Below are positions 1 through 8,672 of a stretch of 64,000 nt of DNA, piece by piece. Source of the stretch: Mesorhizobium jarvisii (GTDB lineage Bacteria > Pseudomonadota > Alphaproteobacteria > Rhizobiales > Rhizobiaceae); the NCBI RefSeq assembly GCF_003601985.1, contig NZ_QZXA01000006.1, forward strand, positions 62,001-126,000, read 5' to 3'. Below the pieces are notes generated by a model, which was not told the DNA's origin, searched no databases, and saw only the letters and a program-made list of their open reading frames with translations. Each line of letters begins with the position of its first letter. The stretch's first letter is position 1. A program made the translations under genes and the position numbers.

Positions 1-93
1 GGCTCCTGGGTCGCGCCCGACGACATGGTCAAGGCCGGCAAATGGGACGAGATCGAAGCGCTCGCACGCGCTGCCAGCCAGCTCAGGAAATAG
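1..93 (+). CDS. KDPG/KHG aldolase-like protein, C-terminal fragment
   Basis: Only the last 30 codons are present; the gene enters from the left edge and stops with TAG at 91-93. The residues GSWVAPDDMVKAGKWDEI resemble the C-terminal end of bifunctional 4-hydroxy-2-oxoglutarate/2-dehydro-3-deoxy-phosphogluconate aldolases, where a G-G/S-S-W motif precedes a short final helix. Such enzymes cleave KDPG to pyruvate and glyceraldehyde 3-phosphate in the Entner-Doudoroff route. The call rests on this short tail alone, so another member of the family is possible. Confidence 0.55.
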   Translation, partial: GSWVAPDDMVKAGKWDEIEALARAASQLRK

Positions 94-105
94 CCTGGCC
101 CTCAC

Positions 106-855
106 TCACCAGGGCAACGGACCGTTCTCGTCGAAATAGCCGCCGGTCGGCCCGCCAGCCTCTTGCGTCGCCAGATGCACGATGACCCTGGCGGCCTGCT
201 GCACCGTACGGCCGCCTCTGTGGGCATTGAGGTCCGTCGCGGTGTAGCCGGGAGCGGCGGCGTTGACCATGATGCCGCGCGGCGAAAGCTCCCTGGCAAA
301 CGCCACGGTGATGGCGTTGAGTGCGGTCTTCGAGCTGCCGTAGCCCATGACATTGGGCGACTGGATGTTGCCGGCGGCGCGCGCGATCGAGCCGAGATAG
401 CTGCTGACCATGACGATACGGGCGGCCGGCGCAGCCAGGAGCAGCGGCAGGAAGGCCTGGGTGACGCGAACCGGGCCGAAGACGTTGACGTCATAGGTGG
501 CCTGCATGTCGGCGACATCCTCGCGGCTTGGCGGCCGTTCGTAGCGGCCGTCAGGTCCGAGCGCGTCGACATAGCCTGGAGCAATGCCGGCATTGTTGAC
601 CAGCACGTCGAGGCTGGAGACCTGCGCCGTCAAGTTTCTGGCCGCCGCCGCGACGCTGTCGTCGCTGGCGACGTCGAGCGCGAGCCATTCGACGTCGAGC
701 CCTTCATTGCGCAACACCCTTGCCGCAGCCTCCCCGCGCTCGGCATCGCGGGCGCCGAGCCAGACCTTGAACCCCATGGCCGCCAGCCGGCGGGCGGTTT
801 CGAGGCCGATGCCCTTGTTGGCCCCGGTGATCAGCGCATTCGTTTTCGTCGTCAT
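106..855 (-). CDS. SDR family NAD(P)-dependent oxidoreductase
   Basis: Classical short-chain dehydrogenase of 249 residues. The cofactor motif TGANKGIG lies at residues 10-17, NNAG at 87-90, and the catalytic Tyr-x-x-x-Lys is YGSSK with Y172 and K176; Ser151 or Ser152 completes the triad. A GTG six bases upstream is also in frame, but the AAGGAG ribosome-binding site sits 8 nt before the ATG at 855 and only 2 nt before the GTG, so ATG is chosen. It is divergent from an AraC-type regulator across about 130 bp, suggesting that regulator controls it. Substrate unknown; resembles SDRs induced by reactive carbonyls or xenobiotics. Confidence 0.88.
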   Translation of the reverse strand: MTTKTNALITGANKGIGLETARRLAAMGFKVWLGARDAERGEAAARVLRNEGLDVEWLALDVASDDSVAAAARNLTAQVSSLDVLVNNAGIAPGYVDALGPDGRYERPPSREDVADMQATYDVNVFGPVRVTQAFLPLLLAAPAARIVMVSSYLGSIARAAGNIQSPNVMGYGSSKTALNAITVAFARELSPRGIMVNAAAPGYTATDLNAHRGGRTVQQAARVIVHLATQEAGGPTGGYFDENGPLPW

Positions 856-985
856 GCCCACATCTCCTTCTTTGAAACCCAGACATGACGTGCGCCGGCC
901 GATTTGGCGCGCCGGATACTCGCGTCTTCTTGCCTAATCCTCTCAACCGGTTGCGCGGCCTGCATGGATCGGCAATGCTGAAGAC

Positions 986-1879
986 ATGGAAGACGCCCTG
1001 CAGGAACTGATCGCGATCGCCGGCCGCCATGCGCATGGGCGGCGCACAAAGACGGCCATCCCGCGGGTTACGATCGGCCGCAGCGAGGTTCCGACCCCGC
1101 CGCTGCCCGAGCTTTGCCAACCGACGGTGCTGTTCGTGCTGCAAGGTGCGAAGACTGTGCTGATCGGCGACCGCACGCTTCGCTACGGCGCCGGCAGCTA
1201 TTTCGTCTATGCGGTGGAGACGCCCGCCACCAGCCAGCTGATCGAGGCGAGCAGCGCCCGTCCTTACATGGCCATCGCCTTCGCCCTCGATGTCGAGCTG
1301 ATCGCCAGCCTGCTTATCGACCACAAGCCGGCGGTCGACGGCGACAGCTTCGTGACCAACCGGCTGGATGACGAACTGCTCGATGCCTGGCGCCGCATGC
1401 TGCGGCTGCTCGACCGTCCGTCCGAAATTCCGGTGCTGGCGCCCATGCTCGAACGCGAGATCGCGTTTCGCTTGCTGCAGGGGCCGCAAGGCGCCAAGCT
1501 GCGTCAGCTCGCGCGCGCTGACGGCCGCCTGTCGCAGATCCGCCGCGCCACCGCCTGGATACGATCGCACTACAACGAGCCTATCGATGTGACGGAACTG
1601 GCCGCGCTGGCCCATATGAGCAACGCTTCGTTCCACCGCCACTTCAAGGCGGCGACGGCCATGAGCCCGATACAGTACCAGAAGCAGGTCCGGCTGCTGG
1701 AGGCGCGTCATCTGCTGATAGCAGAACCGGGCAGCGCCGCGCGTGTCGCCTTTGCCGTCGGCTATGAAAGCGCATCCCAGTTCAGCCGGGAATATGCGCG
1801 CCATTTCGGATTGCCGCCGGCGCGTGACGCCGCACGGCTTCTGGCCAGAGGCGAGGCAGCCACGCTGGAAATCGACTAA
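986..1879 (+). CDS. AraC family transcriptional regulator
   Basis: 297 residues. The N-terminal part, about residues 20-170, matches the AraC_N effector-binding type (PTVLFVLQGAKTVLIGD, then a cupin-like stretch). The C-terminal 100 residues carry the two helix-turn-helix units of the AraC/XylS DNA-binding domain, with the second ending FAVGYESASQFSREYARHFG, a typical family signature. It is divergent from the SDR gene at 106-855, and regulators of this subfamily commonly activate an adjacent oxidoreductase gene. The inducer is not predictable. Confidence 0.9.
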   Translation: MEDALQELIAIAGRHAHGRRTKTAIPRVTIGRSEVPTPPLPELCQPTVLFVLQGAKTVLIGDRTLRYGAGSYFVYAVETPATSQLIEASSARPYMAIAFALDVELIASLLIDHKPAVDGDSFVTNRLDDELLDAWRRMLRLLDRPSEIPVLAPMLEREIAFRLLQGPQGAKLRQLARADGRLSQIRRATAWIRSHYNEPIDVTELAALAHMSNASFHRHFKAATAMSPIQYQKQVRLLEARHLLIAEPGSAARVAFAVGYESASQFSREYARHFGLPPARDAARLLARGEAATLEID

Positions 1880-1922
1880 GGCTCGCAACCAGACCTACGC
1901 GCTGCATCAGCTGGCACGAAAA

Positions 1923-1950
1923 GGCCCGGCCGACTCCCGCCGACCGGGCC
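1923..1950. terminator. GC-rich hairpin between convergent genes
   Basis: Inverted repeat GGCCCGG (1923-1929) and CCGGGCC (1944-1950) with a 14-nt loop, placed between the AraC gene end and the end of the small secreted protein gene. There is no U tract, so it may stall rather than terminate transcription. Confidence 0.4.
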
Positions 1951-1978
1951 AATTCTCCCGGATCCTATCGGTTCCGGA

Positions 1979-2155
1979 TCAGTGGCAGACCCTGACCTTC
2001 TCGGTCACCCTGTGATGGTGCACCCAATGCGTGACCAGCCTAGTCCTGCAGTGATGCTTGCCATTCTTAATGATCACGGTTTCGGCTTGCGATGGAGCGA
2101 TCGCGGCAGATGCTGCAACCAATGCCAGAACTGACGCCAGTAGAATCTTCTTCAT
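1979..2155 (-). CDS. Small secreted His-rich protein, unknown function
   Basis: 58 residues. Residues 1-24 form a clear signal peptide (MKKILLASVLALVAAS, ending SQA before ETV). The mature part is only about 34 residues, basic, with six histidines, one cluster being HHH, and two cysteines that could form a disulfide or bind a metal. The ATG at 2155 is preferred over an upstream start at 2185 because it places the signal peptide at the N-terminus. No family is recognised. It is convergent with the AraC gene and has its own upstream region. Confidence 0.6.
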   Translation of the reverse strand: MKKILLASVLALVAASAAIAPSQAETVIIKNGKHHCRTRLVTHWVHHHRVTEKVRVCH

Positions 2156-2278
2156 GAATATCCTCAGGTTGGAACGCACACACACTAACCCGGAAATGAG
2201 GGTGCCGTTCCGGCCTCACGAGAAGTTCAGCCGCGTGTGATGCCCAACATCACGGCATCGCATCTGCCGCAACCTGAA

Positions 2279-2313
2279 AAGCAAAAAGCCGCGCCGGTTG
2301 CCCAGCGCGGCTT
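2279..2313 (-). terminator. Rho-independent terminator of the DUF882 gene
   Basis: Read on the minus strand, AAGCCGCGC and GCGCGGCTT form a 9-bp stem with a 10-nt loop, followed directly by TTTGCTTTT. It lies about 20 nt beyond the stop codon of the DUF882 gene. Confidence 0.8.
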
Positions 2314-2333
2314 CTGTTTTATCTGGCCAGCCG

Positions 2334-4289
2334 CTACTTCGTCTGGAAGCGGGCGACCGACAGGAACTTGACGGCGTTGCCGGTGAAGCGGCTGGGATCT
2401 GGCGCCTGGGCGTCGGTCTGGAAGCCGGCCGTATAGACCTCGCTCGGCGGCGTATGCACGATGTTGTAGGCATAGCCCGGCGCCGTCGTCGCGCTCGAAA
2501 CGGTGGCGACGTTGTCGCCGCTGGTCAGCGCCCAGCGGGCGGCCTGGGGCGCCGCGGCGACCACCATGGCCCTGGGGCCTGGCTTCTGGTCGCGAGCGGT
2601 GGCCCTGGCTTCCTTGCGGGTTGTCTTCACGCCGGCGCCGATCGCTGCGGCCGGATCGGAACCGGCCGGACGGGCGGCAACGGCCTGGCGCGGCGAGGCG
2701 ACATCGACGTAAGACGGATCGTTGAAGGCCGAGCGCGGCTCTTCGGAGAGCGACGCAACCTTGTATTCGTCCGCATTGCCGACCTGCTTGTATTCGTCGG
2801 CATTGCCGACCTGGGCGTTGGCCTCGTCGAGCACGGCCTTGACGGCGTCCGGCTTGGCCGGCTCGGGCCGCGCCGAGGGTAGCACCGAGAACGCATCCGT
2901 CGCGGTCTTGCCCTTTTCGGCCGTATCCGCCAGCGCCATCAGCACATCCTTACTGGGCGGCGGCGCGAGATCCGCCGGCAGCGTGCGTTCAGGACGCCAT
3001 GTCGGCACGGGGATATTGTTGACGGCAACCTGCGCCGGATCGGCGGCAGCCGCCGCCGCGAGCGCTGCGGGGTCAGCCTTGCCGAACGGCATGTTCGCCG
3101 GCGCCTGCGCGGTCGCCACGGCCTGTTCGGTGGTAGCCGTCGCGTCCGCCATGGCGAACGGAACGTTCTCAGGCTGCGCGCCGACATCGGCCTTCGGCCG
3201 CGGCGCGAAATCGGGCAGCGGAATCTCCTTGGCCGGCAGCGCGGCGATGATCGTTTCCGGCGTATCCTTTTCCGGTTCCGGCGCCTGCTCGTCGGCAATC
3301 TGCGGAACGTTGGCGCGCTGCGCATTCTCGGGCGCCACGATGGCGATGCCCGGCAGGTTGCCGCTCTTGGCGGTCGCGGCCGGCTTCAGGTTTCTGGGCT
3401 TGGGCGCGGGGGCAGCCGAAGCGGTCTCGACATCGGCGCTGTCGTCGGCTTCGTCGTCGCCGCCACCGCCGAACAAAGCGGAAAGGAAGCCACCGGATTT
3501 CTTGCCGCTGCCGCCAGCACTCGCAAGCTCGACATTGGGCATACCAGCACCCTTGCGTGCCTTGTAGGCGGCCATCGCCTGCTCATAGCCGGGAAGCGGA
3601 CGGCCGTCGCTCGGCACATGCAGCGTCTTGCCGTTGGGGAATAGGCTGACCAGTTCCTGGCGGCTGATGCCGGGCCAGTGGCGCACATTGCCGACATCCA
3701 TATGGACGAATGGCGAACCGGAGGTCGGGTAGTAACCGACGCCACCGCCCTGCATCTTCAGGCCGATGTTGCGCAGCTTCTTCAGCGGCACGCCGGGAAT
3801 ATAGAAATCCATCGCCTTGCCGAGCATATGCTGGCTCTTCTCGGCGACACCGCGGCTGCGGCTGCGCAGCATCGAATTGGTCGCCGGCGAACGGTAGCCG
3901 CACACAACCTGGATATAGTCGGTGGCGCCGCTTTCGCGATAGGCCTCCCAGACCAGGTCCAGCAAGCGCGGATCCATCTTGGTCGGTTCATTGCGGCGCC
4001 AGTCGCGCAGGATGATGTTGATCTTGCGCAGGCCCTCGGGAACGTAGCGGCCGTTGCGCTTGTAGACGATCTCGGCCTTTTCGTGCGTGTGCAGGTGATA
4101 AAGCTTCAGCGTACGTGTTTCGGCGCTGGCGCCGGTGGCCGCCGCGGCAACAAAACCAAAAGCGACAATCACCGCTGCCAGCCATCTCGGCCAGACGCTC
4201 AAATGATCATGACGCCCGTTTTTGAGTCGTTCGATTCTGTTCAAATCAAAAGGCCTTGCAGGCTGCCGTTTGTCCCCGGATTTGCCCAA
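2334..4289 (-). CDS. DUF882 / YcbK-like peptidase M15-type envelope protein
   Basis: 651 residues from a TTG start at 4289; another TTG at 4202 would put the hydrophobic signal segment (WLAAVIVAFGFVAAAATGASA) right at the N-terminus, so the start is uncertain. The DUF882 domain occupies about residues 58-215 and has the M15-type zinc ligands: SQHMLGKAMD (His and Asp) and FVHMD (His). Family members are predicted D,D-carboxypeptidase or related peptidoglycan hydrolases. The remaining 400 residues are low-complexity, rich in Ala, Pro, Lys and Glu, probably a disordered periplasmic tail. A 9-residue unit is tandemly duplicated in this tail. No neighbour suggests an operon. Confidence 0.85.
   Translation of the reverse strand: MGKSGDKRQPARPFDLNRIERLKNGRHDHLSVWPRWLAAVIVAFGFVAAAATGASAETRTLKLYHLHTHEKAEIVYKRNGRYVPEGLRKINIILRDWRRNEPTKMDPRLLDLVWEAYRESGATDYIQVVCGYRSPATNSMLRSRSRGVAEKSQHMLGKAMDFYIPGVPLKKLRNIGLKMQGGGVGYYPTSGSPFVHMDVGNVRHWPGISRQELVSLFPNGKTLHVPSDGRPLPGYEQAMAAYKARKGAGMPNVELASAGGSGKKSGGFLSALFGGGGDDEADDSADVETASAAPAPKPRNLKPAATAKSGNLPGIAIVAPENAQRANVPQIADEQAPEPEKDTPETIIAALPAKEIPLPDFAPRPKADVGAQPENVPFAMADATATTEQAVATAQAPANMPFGKADPAALAAAAAADPAQVAVNNIPVPTWRPERTLPADLAPPPSKDVLMALADTAEKGKTATDAFSVLPSARPEPAKPDAVKAVLDEANAQVGNADEYKQVGNADEYKVASLSEEPRSAFNDPSYVDVASPRQAVAARPAGSDPAAAIGAGVKTTRKEARATARDQKPGPRAMVVAAAPQAARWALTSGDNVATVSSATTAPGYAYNIVHTPPSEVYTAGFQTDAQAPDPSRFTGNAVKFLSVARFQTK
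2760..2813. repeat. 27-bp tandem duplication inside the DUF882 gene
   Basis: Two adjacent 27-bp units, 2760-2786 and 2787-2813, differ at one base. In frame they encode the duplicated peptide QVGNADEYK in the disordered tail. The near identity suggests recent slippage or unequal exchange. Confidence 0.9.
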
Positions 4290-4622
4290 ACGGATGTGTC
4301 GTTTTCACATCCGAATATCGATCCTAATGGTTAATCATCGCTTATTGAAGCCGAAATGCGGTAACACCATGGCGATATCCCGTCAAAAATTGTTCACAAG
4401 GTTTCTTGGTAAACCGCTGGTTTAGATCAGGATTCCGGCTTTGGCCGAACACGATCTGTTACCGTTAGCGTTAATGCGTGAACAGAGCTGTCCACAGGCA
4501 TGCCATATTCCAGACGAAACCCCGATAGAGGGCCAATCCTGCCATTGCAAGCTGGTCCCGGCCTTGTGCCGGAAACGCGAACCTGGTTTTTGGAAGAGAT
4601 CCAGCGCTCCCAAGTTTTGTTG
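4290..4622. other. Intergenic region upstream of the DUF882 gene
   Basis: About 330 bp without a convincing gene. It is richer in A+T than its surroundings between about 4310 and 4430, as expected for the DUF882 promoter. Short open frames on both strands here have no family resemblance or ribosome-binding site. The dispersed repeat follows at 4623. Confidence 0.5.
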
Positions 4623-4770
4623 AGATTCAGGTCAGGCCGAGCCGAAAACGGTTGATACCGAGAACCGGAGCGGAGCATACTTTTCGTAGGTGAGCACAGT
4701 TCTACTGCGACGCAGTAGAACTGGGAAGCGCAGGAAGCCGCCGTTTGCAGGCCGGCCTCACCTGAATATC
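4623..4770. repeat. Dispersed intergenic repeat, copy 1 (148 bp)
   Basis: The element begins AGATTCAGGTCAGGCC and ends GGCCTCACCTGAATATC, which are imperfect terminal inverted repeats. Inside, 4697-4723 is a perfect 12-bp palindromic stem (CAGTTCTACTGC, loop GAC). A second copy with the same ends and core lies at 23004-23177. It ends 8 nt beyond the stop codon of the minus-strand sigma-54 regulator. The structure resembles rhizobial intergenic palindromic elements such as RIME or other MITE-like repeats; membership of a named family was not established. Confidence 0.85.
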
Positions 4771-4778
4771 AACGCACC

Positions 4779-6314
4779 TTAGGAAGCGAGGCGGTCGACA
4801 CGACCCGTCTCCGGGTCGATGCCGTATTCCTTGAGCTTGCGGTACAGCGTCGAGCGTCCGATGCCGAGGCGGCGGGCGACTTCACTCATCTGGCCGTTGT
4901 AATGGTCGATGGCGAGCTTGATCATCTCGAGTTCGACATCGGCCAGCGCCCGCACATTGCCGCGTTCGTCGAGCGCCCGCAGCGTGCCGAATCTGGGCTG
5001 AAGCAGGGTCGGCCGATCCTGCTCGGCGGCTGGAGCGGCATCGCCGACCAGGTCCCCCTCATCGCGGAGTTCCGGAGGCGATGACAGGCGAGGTACCGCG
5101 TCGTCCGTTTCGAGATTGACGGTGCCTTCCACCTGCGCGCGGATCTGCGGAAAATCATCGACATCGAGCACGTCGCCTTCACACAGCACCGAGGCGCGGA
5201 AGACGGCGTTTTCGAGCTGCCTTATGTTGCCGGGCCAGTCATAGGCCTCCAGCACGGCAAGCGCTGCCGGCGAAATGCCTTGCAGGCGATGGCGCGGGTC
5301 GGCGGGCGCCACCTTTTCCATGAAATGCGTGACCAGATGCGGAATGTCGTCGCGGCGGTCGCGCAGCGGCGGCACGAAGATCGGGTAGACGTTGAGCCGG
5401 TAGAACAGGTCCTCGCGGAACTTGCCGTCCTTGACCTGCTGCAGGAGGTTGCGATGCGTCGCCGAGATCAGCCTGATATCGACCTTGACGGTCGAACGGC
5501 CGCCGACCGGATCGACCTCGCCCTCCTGCACGGCGCGCAACAGCTTGACCTGCACGTCGAGCGGCAGGTCGCCGATCTCGTCGAGGAACAGCGTGCCCGA
5601 ATGCGCTTCGACGAACTTGCCGGTGTGCTTGTCGGTGGCACCGGTGAAGGAGCCCCTCTCGTGGCCGAACAGGATCGATTCGACCAGATTGTCGGGAATG
5701 GCGCCGCAATTGACGGTGACGAAGGGTTTCGAGCGACGGTCGCCGCTGCCCTGAATGGCGCGCGCCACCAGTTCCTTGCCGACGCCGGATTCGCCTTCGA
5801 TCAGGATCGGGATGTTGGATCCGGCCGCTTTCTGTCCGAGGCGTATCACCCTGTCCATGGCCGGGCTGTGGGTGATCATGTCCCTGAACGTCAGCAATCC
5901 GCCGCGCTTGCGCGACGTGCGCTTGACCTCGCCCTCGACCGCTTCGACTTTCAGTGCATTGGCGATCGAGGCCTGAAGCCTGTCGGGTGACGCCGGCTTG
6001 ACGACGAAATCGAAGGCGCCGTGGCGCATCGCCGACACCACGGTGTCGATGCCGCCCTGGGCGGTCTGCACGATGACCGGGACGGTGATGTCGCGTTCGC
6101 GCATCGCTTTCAGCACGCCGATGCCGTCGAGACCGGGCATGACCAGGTCGAGAATGACCACGCAGATGTCGCGGGCGCCAAGCCCGTCGAGCGCATCGAG
6201 GCCAGCCTCGCCGCCGTCGACGACGATTGCCGTGTGGCCGAACCGCGTCACCGCCGCCTCGAGCAGCCGGCGCTGCACGGGATCGTCATCGACTATGAGT
6301 ATGGAACCTGTCAT
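4779..6314 (-). CDS. Sigma-54-dependent response regulator (NtrC type)
   Basis: 511 residues from ATG 6314; a longer in-frame reading to 6386 adds residues with no homology. Domains in order: receiver (about 1-120, ILIVDDD acidic pocket, phospho-Asp in VVILDLVMPGLDG), AAA+ sigma-54 interaction domain (about 145-380, Walker A GESGVGKE, Walker B GTLFLDEIGDLP), and a Fis-type HTH at the C-terminus (MSEVARRLGIGRSTLYRKLKEYG). The sigma-54 contact loop reads GSFTGA instead of the usual GAFTGA, a tolerated natural variant. No histidine kinase is adjacent, so the partner is elsewhere. Target genes unknown. Confidence 0.92.
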   Translation of the reverse strand: MTGSILIVDDDPVQRRLLEAAVTRFGHTAIVVDGGEAGLDALDGLGARDICVVILDLVMPGLDGIGVLKAMRERDITVPVIVQTAQGGIDTVVSAMRHGAFDFVVKPASPDRLQASIANALKVEAVEGEVKRTSRKRGGLLTFRDMITHSPAMDRVIRLGQKAAGSNIPILIEGESGVGKELVARAIQGSGDRRSKPFVTVNCGAIPDNLVESILFGHERGSFTGATDKHTGKFVEAHSGTLFLDEIGDLPLDVQVKLLRAVQEGEVDPVGGRSTVKVDIRLISATHRNLLQQVKDGKFREDLFYRLNVYPIFVPPLRDRRDDIPHLVTHFMEKVAPADPRHRLQGISPAALAVLEAYDWPGNIRQLENAVFRASVLCEGDVLDVDDFPQIRAQVEGTVNLETDDAVPRLSSPPELRDEGDLVGDAAPAAEQDRPTLLQPRFGTLRALDERGNVRALADVELEMIKLAIDHYNGQMSEVARRLGIGRSTLYRKLKEYGIDPETGRVDRLAS

Positions 6315-6473
6315 GACTGTCTTGAACTGCCCGCGCCCGAAATCCCCATGGATCATCTTGGCACAGGGTTCTAAATAAGGTTTCAAAAAACCCGGTGAAC
6401 GAATTCCTTACGATTTGACCGGCTTGCCTGATCCCCTTGATTCTGACCTCATATTTCACAGAAGGTATTGTCG

Positions 6474-8312
6474 ATGCGCATGATGTTTGGTCGGCGGCTT
6501 GCGGCACCGGCGTCCGGTCAGGGCGCGGCCGAGCTTGGCGATCTGCCGGAATGGAACCTTGCCGACCTCTATGCCGGCATGGAAGCCCCGGAACTGAAGC
6601 GTGACATCGCCAGGGCAGCCGCCGACGCGATCGCTTTCGAGACCCGCTGGAAGGGCACGCTCGCCGCCGAGGCCGGGCGCGGCGGCGCCGGCAAGCTGGG
6701 CGAGGCGCTGGTCGCCTACGAGGCGCTGGAGGAACTGATCGGCCGCATCGTCTCCTATGCCGGCCTCGTCTATGCCGGCAACACCGCCGATCCGCAGCGT
6801 GCCAAGCTCTATGGCGACATCCAGGAGAAGATGACCGACGCCAGCGCGCATCTCCTGTTCTTCGCGCTTGAACTGAACCTGATCGACGACGACGCGATCG
6901 AAAGCGCGCTCACCAGCGATCCCGCTTTCGGCCACTACCGGCCCTGGGTGCTCGACCTCAGAATGGACAAACCCTACCAGCTCGAGGACCGCGTCGAGCA
7001 GCTTTTCCACGAGAAGTCGATCACCGGGCGCGGCGCCTGGAACCGCCTGTTCGACGAGACGATGACCGACCTTCGCTTCGACGTCGACGGCGAGGAACTG
7101 ACGCTGGAGCCAGCCCTCAATCGCCTGCAGGATGCCGATGGCGAGGTGCGCCGCCGCGCCTCCGAGGCGCTGGCCGCGACCTTCCGCAGGAATTTGCGCA
7201 CCTTCACCCTGATCACCAACACGCTGGCCAAGGACAAGGAAATTTCCGACCGCTGGCGCGGCTTCGAGGACATTGCCGATTCCCGCCATCTCGCCAACCG
7301 CGTCGAGCGCGGCGTGGTCGACGCCCTCGCCACCGCGGTGCGCGAGGCCTATCCTCGCCTGTCGCATCGCTACTACGCGATGAAGGCGCGCTGGCTCGGC
7401 ATGGACGTGATGAACCACTGGGACCGCAACGCGCCGCTACCGGAGACGCCGCAATCCGTGATCGGCTGGGACGAAGCACGCAACACCGTGCTGTCCGCCT
7501 ATCAGCGCTTCTCGCCCGAGATGGCCGAGATCGCGCGCACCTTCTTCGACCGCAACTGGATCGACGCGCCGGTGCGCCCGGGCAAGTCGCCAGGTGCCTT
7601 TGCCCATCCGACCGTGCCGTCGGCCCATCCCTATGTGCTGCTCAACTACATGGGCAAGCCGCGCGACGTGATGACGCTGGCGCATGAACTCGGCCACGGC
7701 GTGCACCAGGTGCTGGCCGCCGGCCAGGGCGCGCTGATGGCCTCTACGCCGCTGACGCTGGCCGAGACGGCGTCGGTCTTCGGCGAGATGCTGACCTTCC
7801 GCTCGCTGCTCGAGCAGACCACCGACCGGCGCGAGCGCAAGGCCATGCTCGCCCAGAAGGTCGAGGACATGATCAACACGGTGGTGCGCCAGATCGCCTT
7901 CTACGAATTCGAGCGCAAGGTGCATGCCGAGCGCCGCAACGGCGAACTGACATCCGACAGGCTCGGCCAGTTCTGGCTGGAAGTGCAGGCCGAAAGCCTC
8001 GGCCCGGCGATCAAGCTGCGCGAGGGTTACGAGGTGTTCTGGACCTACATCCCGCACTTCATTCATTCGCCGTTCTACGTCTATGCCTATGCGTTCGGCG
8101 ACTGCCTGGTGAACTCGCTCTACGCCGTCTACCAGAACGCCGAGCGCGGTTTTCAGGACAAGTATTTCGAGATGCTGCGCGCCGGCGGCACCAAGCATCA
8201 TTCGCAGCTTCTGGCGCCCTTTGGCCTCGACGCCACCGATCCCGCCTTTTGGCAGATCGGGCTCGGTGTCATCAGCGGCCTGATCGATGAACTGGAAATG
8301 CTCGACGGCTGA
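6474..8312 (+). CDS. pepF: M3 family oligoendopeptidase F
   Basis: 612 residues, the normal length for oligoendopeptidase F. The zinc-binding HEXXH motif is HELGH at residues 404-408 (within LAHELGHGVHQ), with the downstream Glu of M3 peptidases in the segment LAETASVFGE. It is a cytoplasmic metallopeptidase that trims short peptides. A TTG six bases earlier is in frame, but ATG 6474 has GAAGG at a better spacing. It is divergent from the sigma-54 regulator and appears monocistronic. Confidence 0.93.
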   Translation: MRMMFGRRLAAPASGQGAAELGDLPEWNLADLYAGMEAPELKRDIARAAADAIAFETRWKGTLAAEAGRGGAGKLGEALVAYEALEELIGRIVSYAGLVYAGNTADPQRAKLYGDIQEKMTDASAHLLFFALELNLIDDDAIESALTSDPAFGHYRPWVLDLRMDKPYQLEDRVEQLFHEKSITGRGAWNRLFDETMTDLRFDVDGEELTLEPALNRLQDADGEVRRRASEALAATFRRNLRTFTLITNTLAKDKEISDRWRGFEDIADSRHLANRVERGVVDALATAVREAYPRLSHRYYAMKARWLGMDVMNHWDRNAPLPETPQSVIGWDEARNTVLSAYQRFSPEMAEIARTFFDRNWIDAPVRPGKSPGAFAHPTVPSAHPYVLLNYMGKPRDVMTLAHELGHGVHQVLAAGQGALMASTPLTLAETASVFGEMLTFRSLLEQTTDRRERKAMLAQKVEDMINTVVRQIAFYEFERKVHAERRNGELTSDRLGQFWLEVQAESLGPAIKLREGYEVFWTYIPHFIHSPFYVYAYAFGDCLVNSLYAVYQNAERGFQDKYFEMLRAGGTKHHSQLLAPFGLDATDPAFWQIGLGVISGLIDELEMLDG

Positions 8313-8672
8313 GACGCTCTCGCTTGCAAAGAACAGTTTAGCCGGAATGCATGTTGGAACGGCACTGTTCTTTCGCTAAATATTTGTTCTTGAAGAACTC
8401 TAGGCGGAAGTTTTTCCCATAGCTTTCCACAAGCTCTATGATAGCCTTCGCCGCAAGCTCAGCCGGAGCCTATGCGGATCGGCGAGGGAGAATCTCAGCC
8501 GGTCCTGACGCTCAGGCGAACGCGACAACGGCCGTTGGCCATGGGCTGGAGAAGCCGATCGCCGACAGCTCGAACCGAAGCCGGCTGTTCTGCGAACCCG
8601 CGGAACCATCACCGAGTAGTCCATCGCCGAAGGTCATGACCCACGGCAGACGGATCTGACTGGAGAGAGACA
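8313..8672. other. 360-bp intergenic region
   Basis: Apart from the inverted repeats near 8328-8398 I see no supported gene. An open frame at 8438-8659 on the plus strand has composition unlike a protein and no ribosome-binding site. The segment just before 8673 (TGGAGAGAGACA) supplies the ribosome-binding site of the next gene. Confidence 0.5.
8328..8373 (+). terminator. Long-loop inverted repeat after pepF
   Basis: Perfect 10-bp inverted repeat AAAGAACAGT (8328-8337) and ACTGTTCTTT (8364-8373) with a 26-nt loop, starting 16 nt after the pepF stop. A related palindrome GTTCTTGAAGAAC follows at 8386-8398. It may be a terminator, or the repeated GTTCTT half-sites may be a regulator-binding array for the downstream gene. 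Confidence 0.4.

Noticed and set aside
2786..2813. Possible CRISPR-like short repeats
   Set aside because: Only two directly adjacent units without spacers, inside a coding sequence; no repeat-spacer array exists in the window.
4455..4480. TTACCGTTAGCGTTAA resembling a CtrA box
   Set aside because: Half-site spacing is only approximate to TTAA-N7-TTAA and the nearest gene start is about 170 bp away, so it is not reported as a site.
4422..4678. Small open frames before the dispersed repeat
   Set aside because: No homology, no ribosome-binding site, and overlap on both strands; treated as noncoding.
8438..8659. 73-codon open frame upstream of the helix-hairpin-helix gene
   Set aside because: Ser/Pro/Ala-rich sequence without motif, and no ribosome-binding site; the same segment is open on the other strand.
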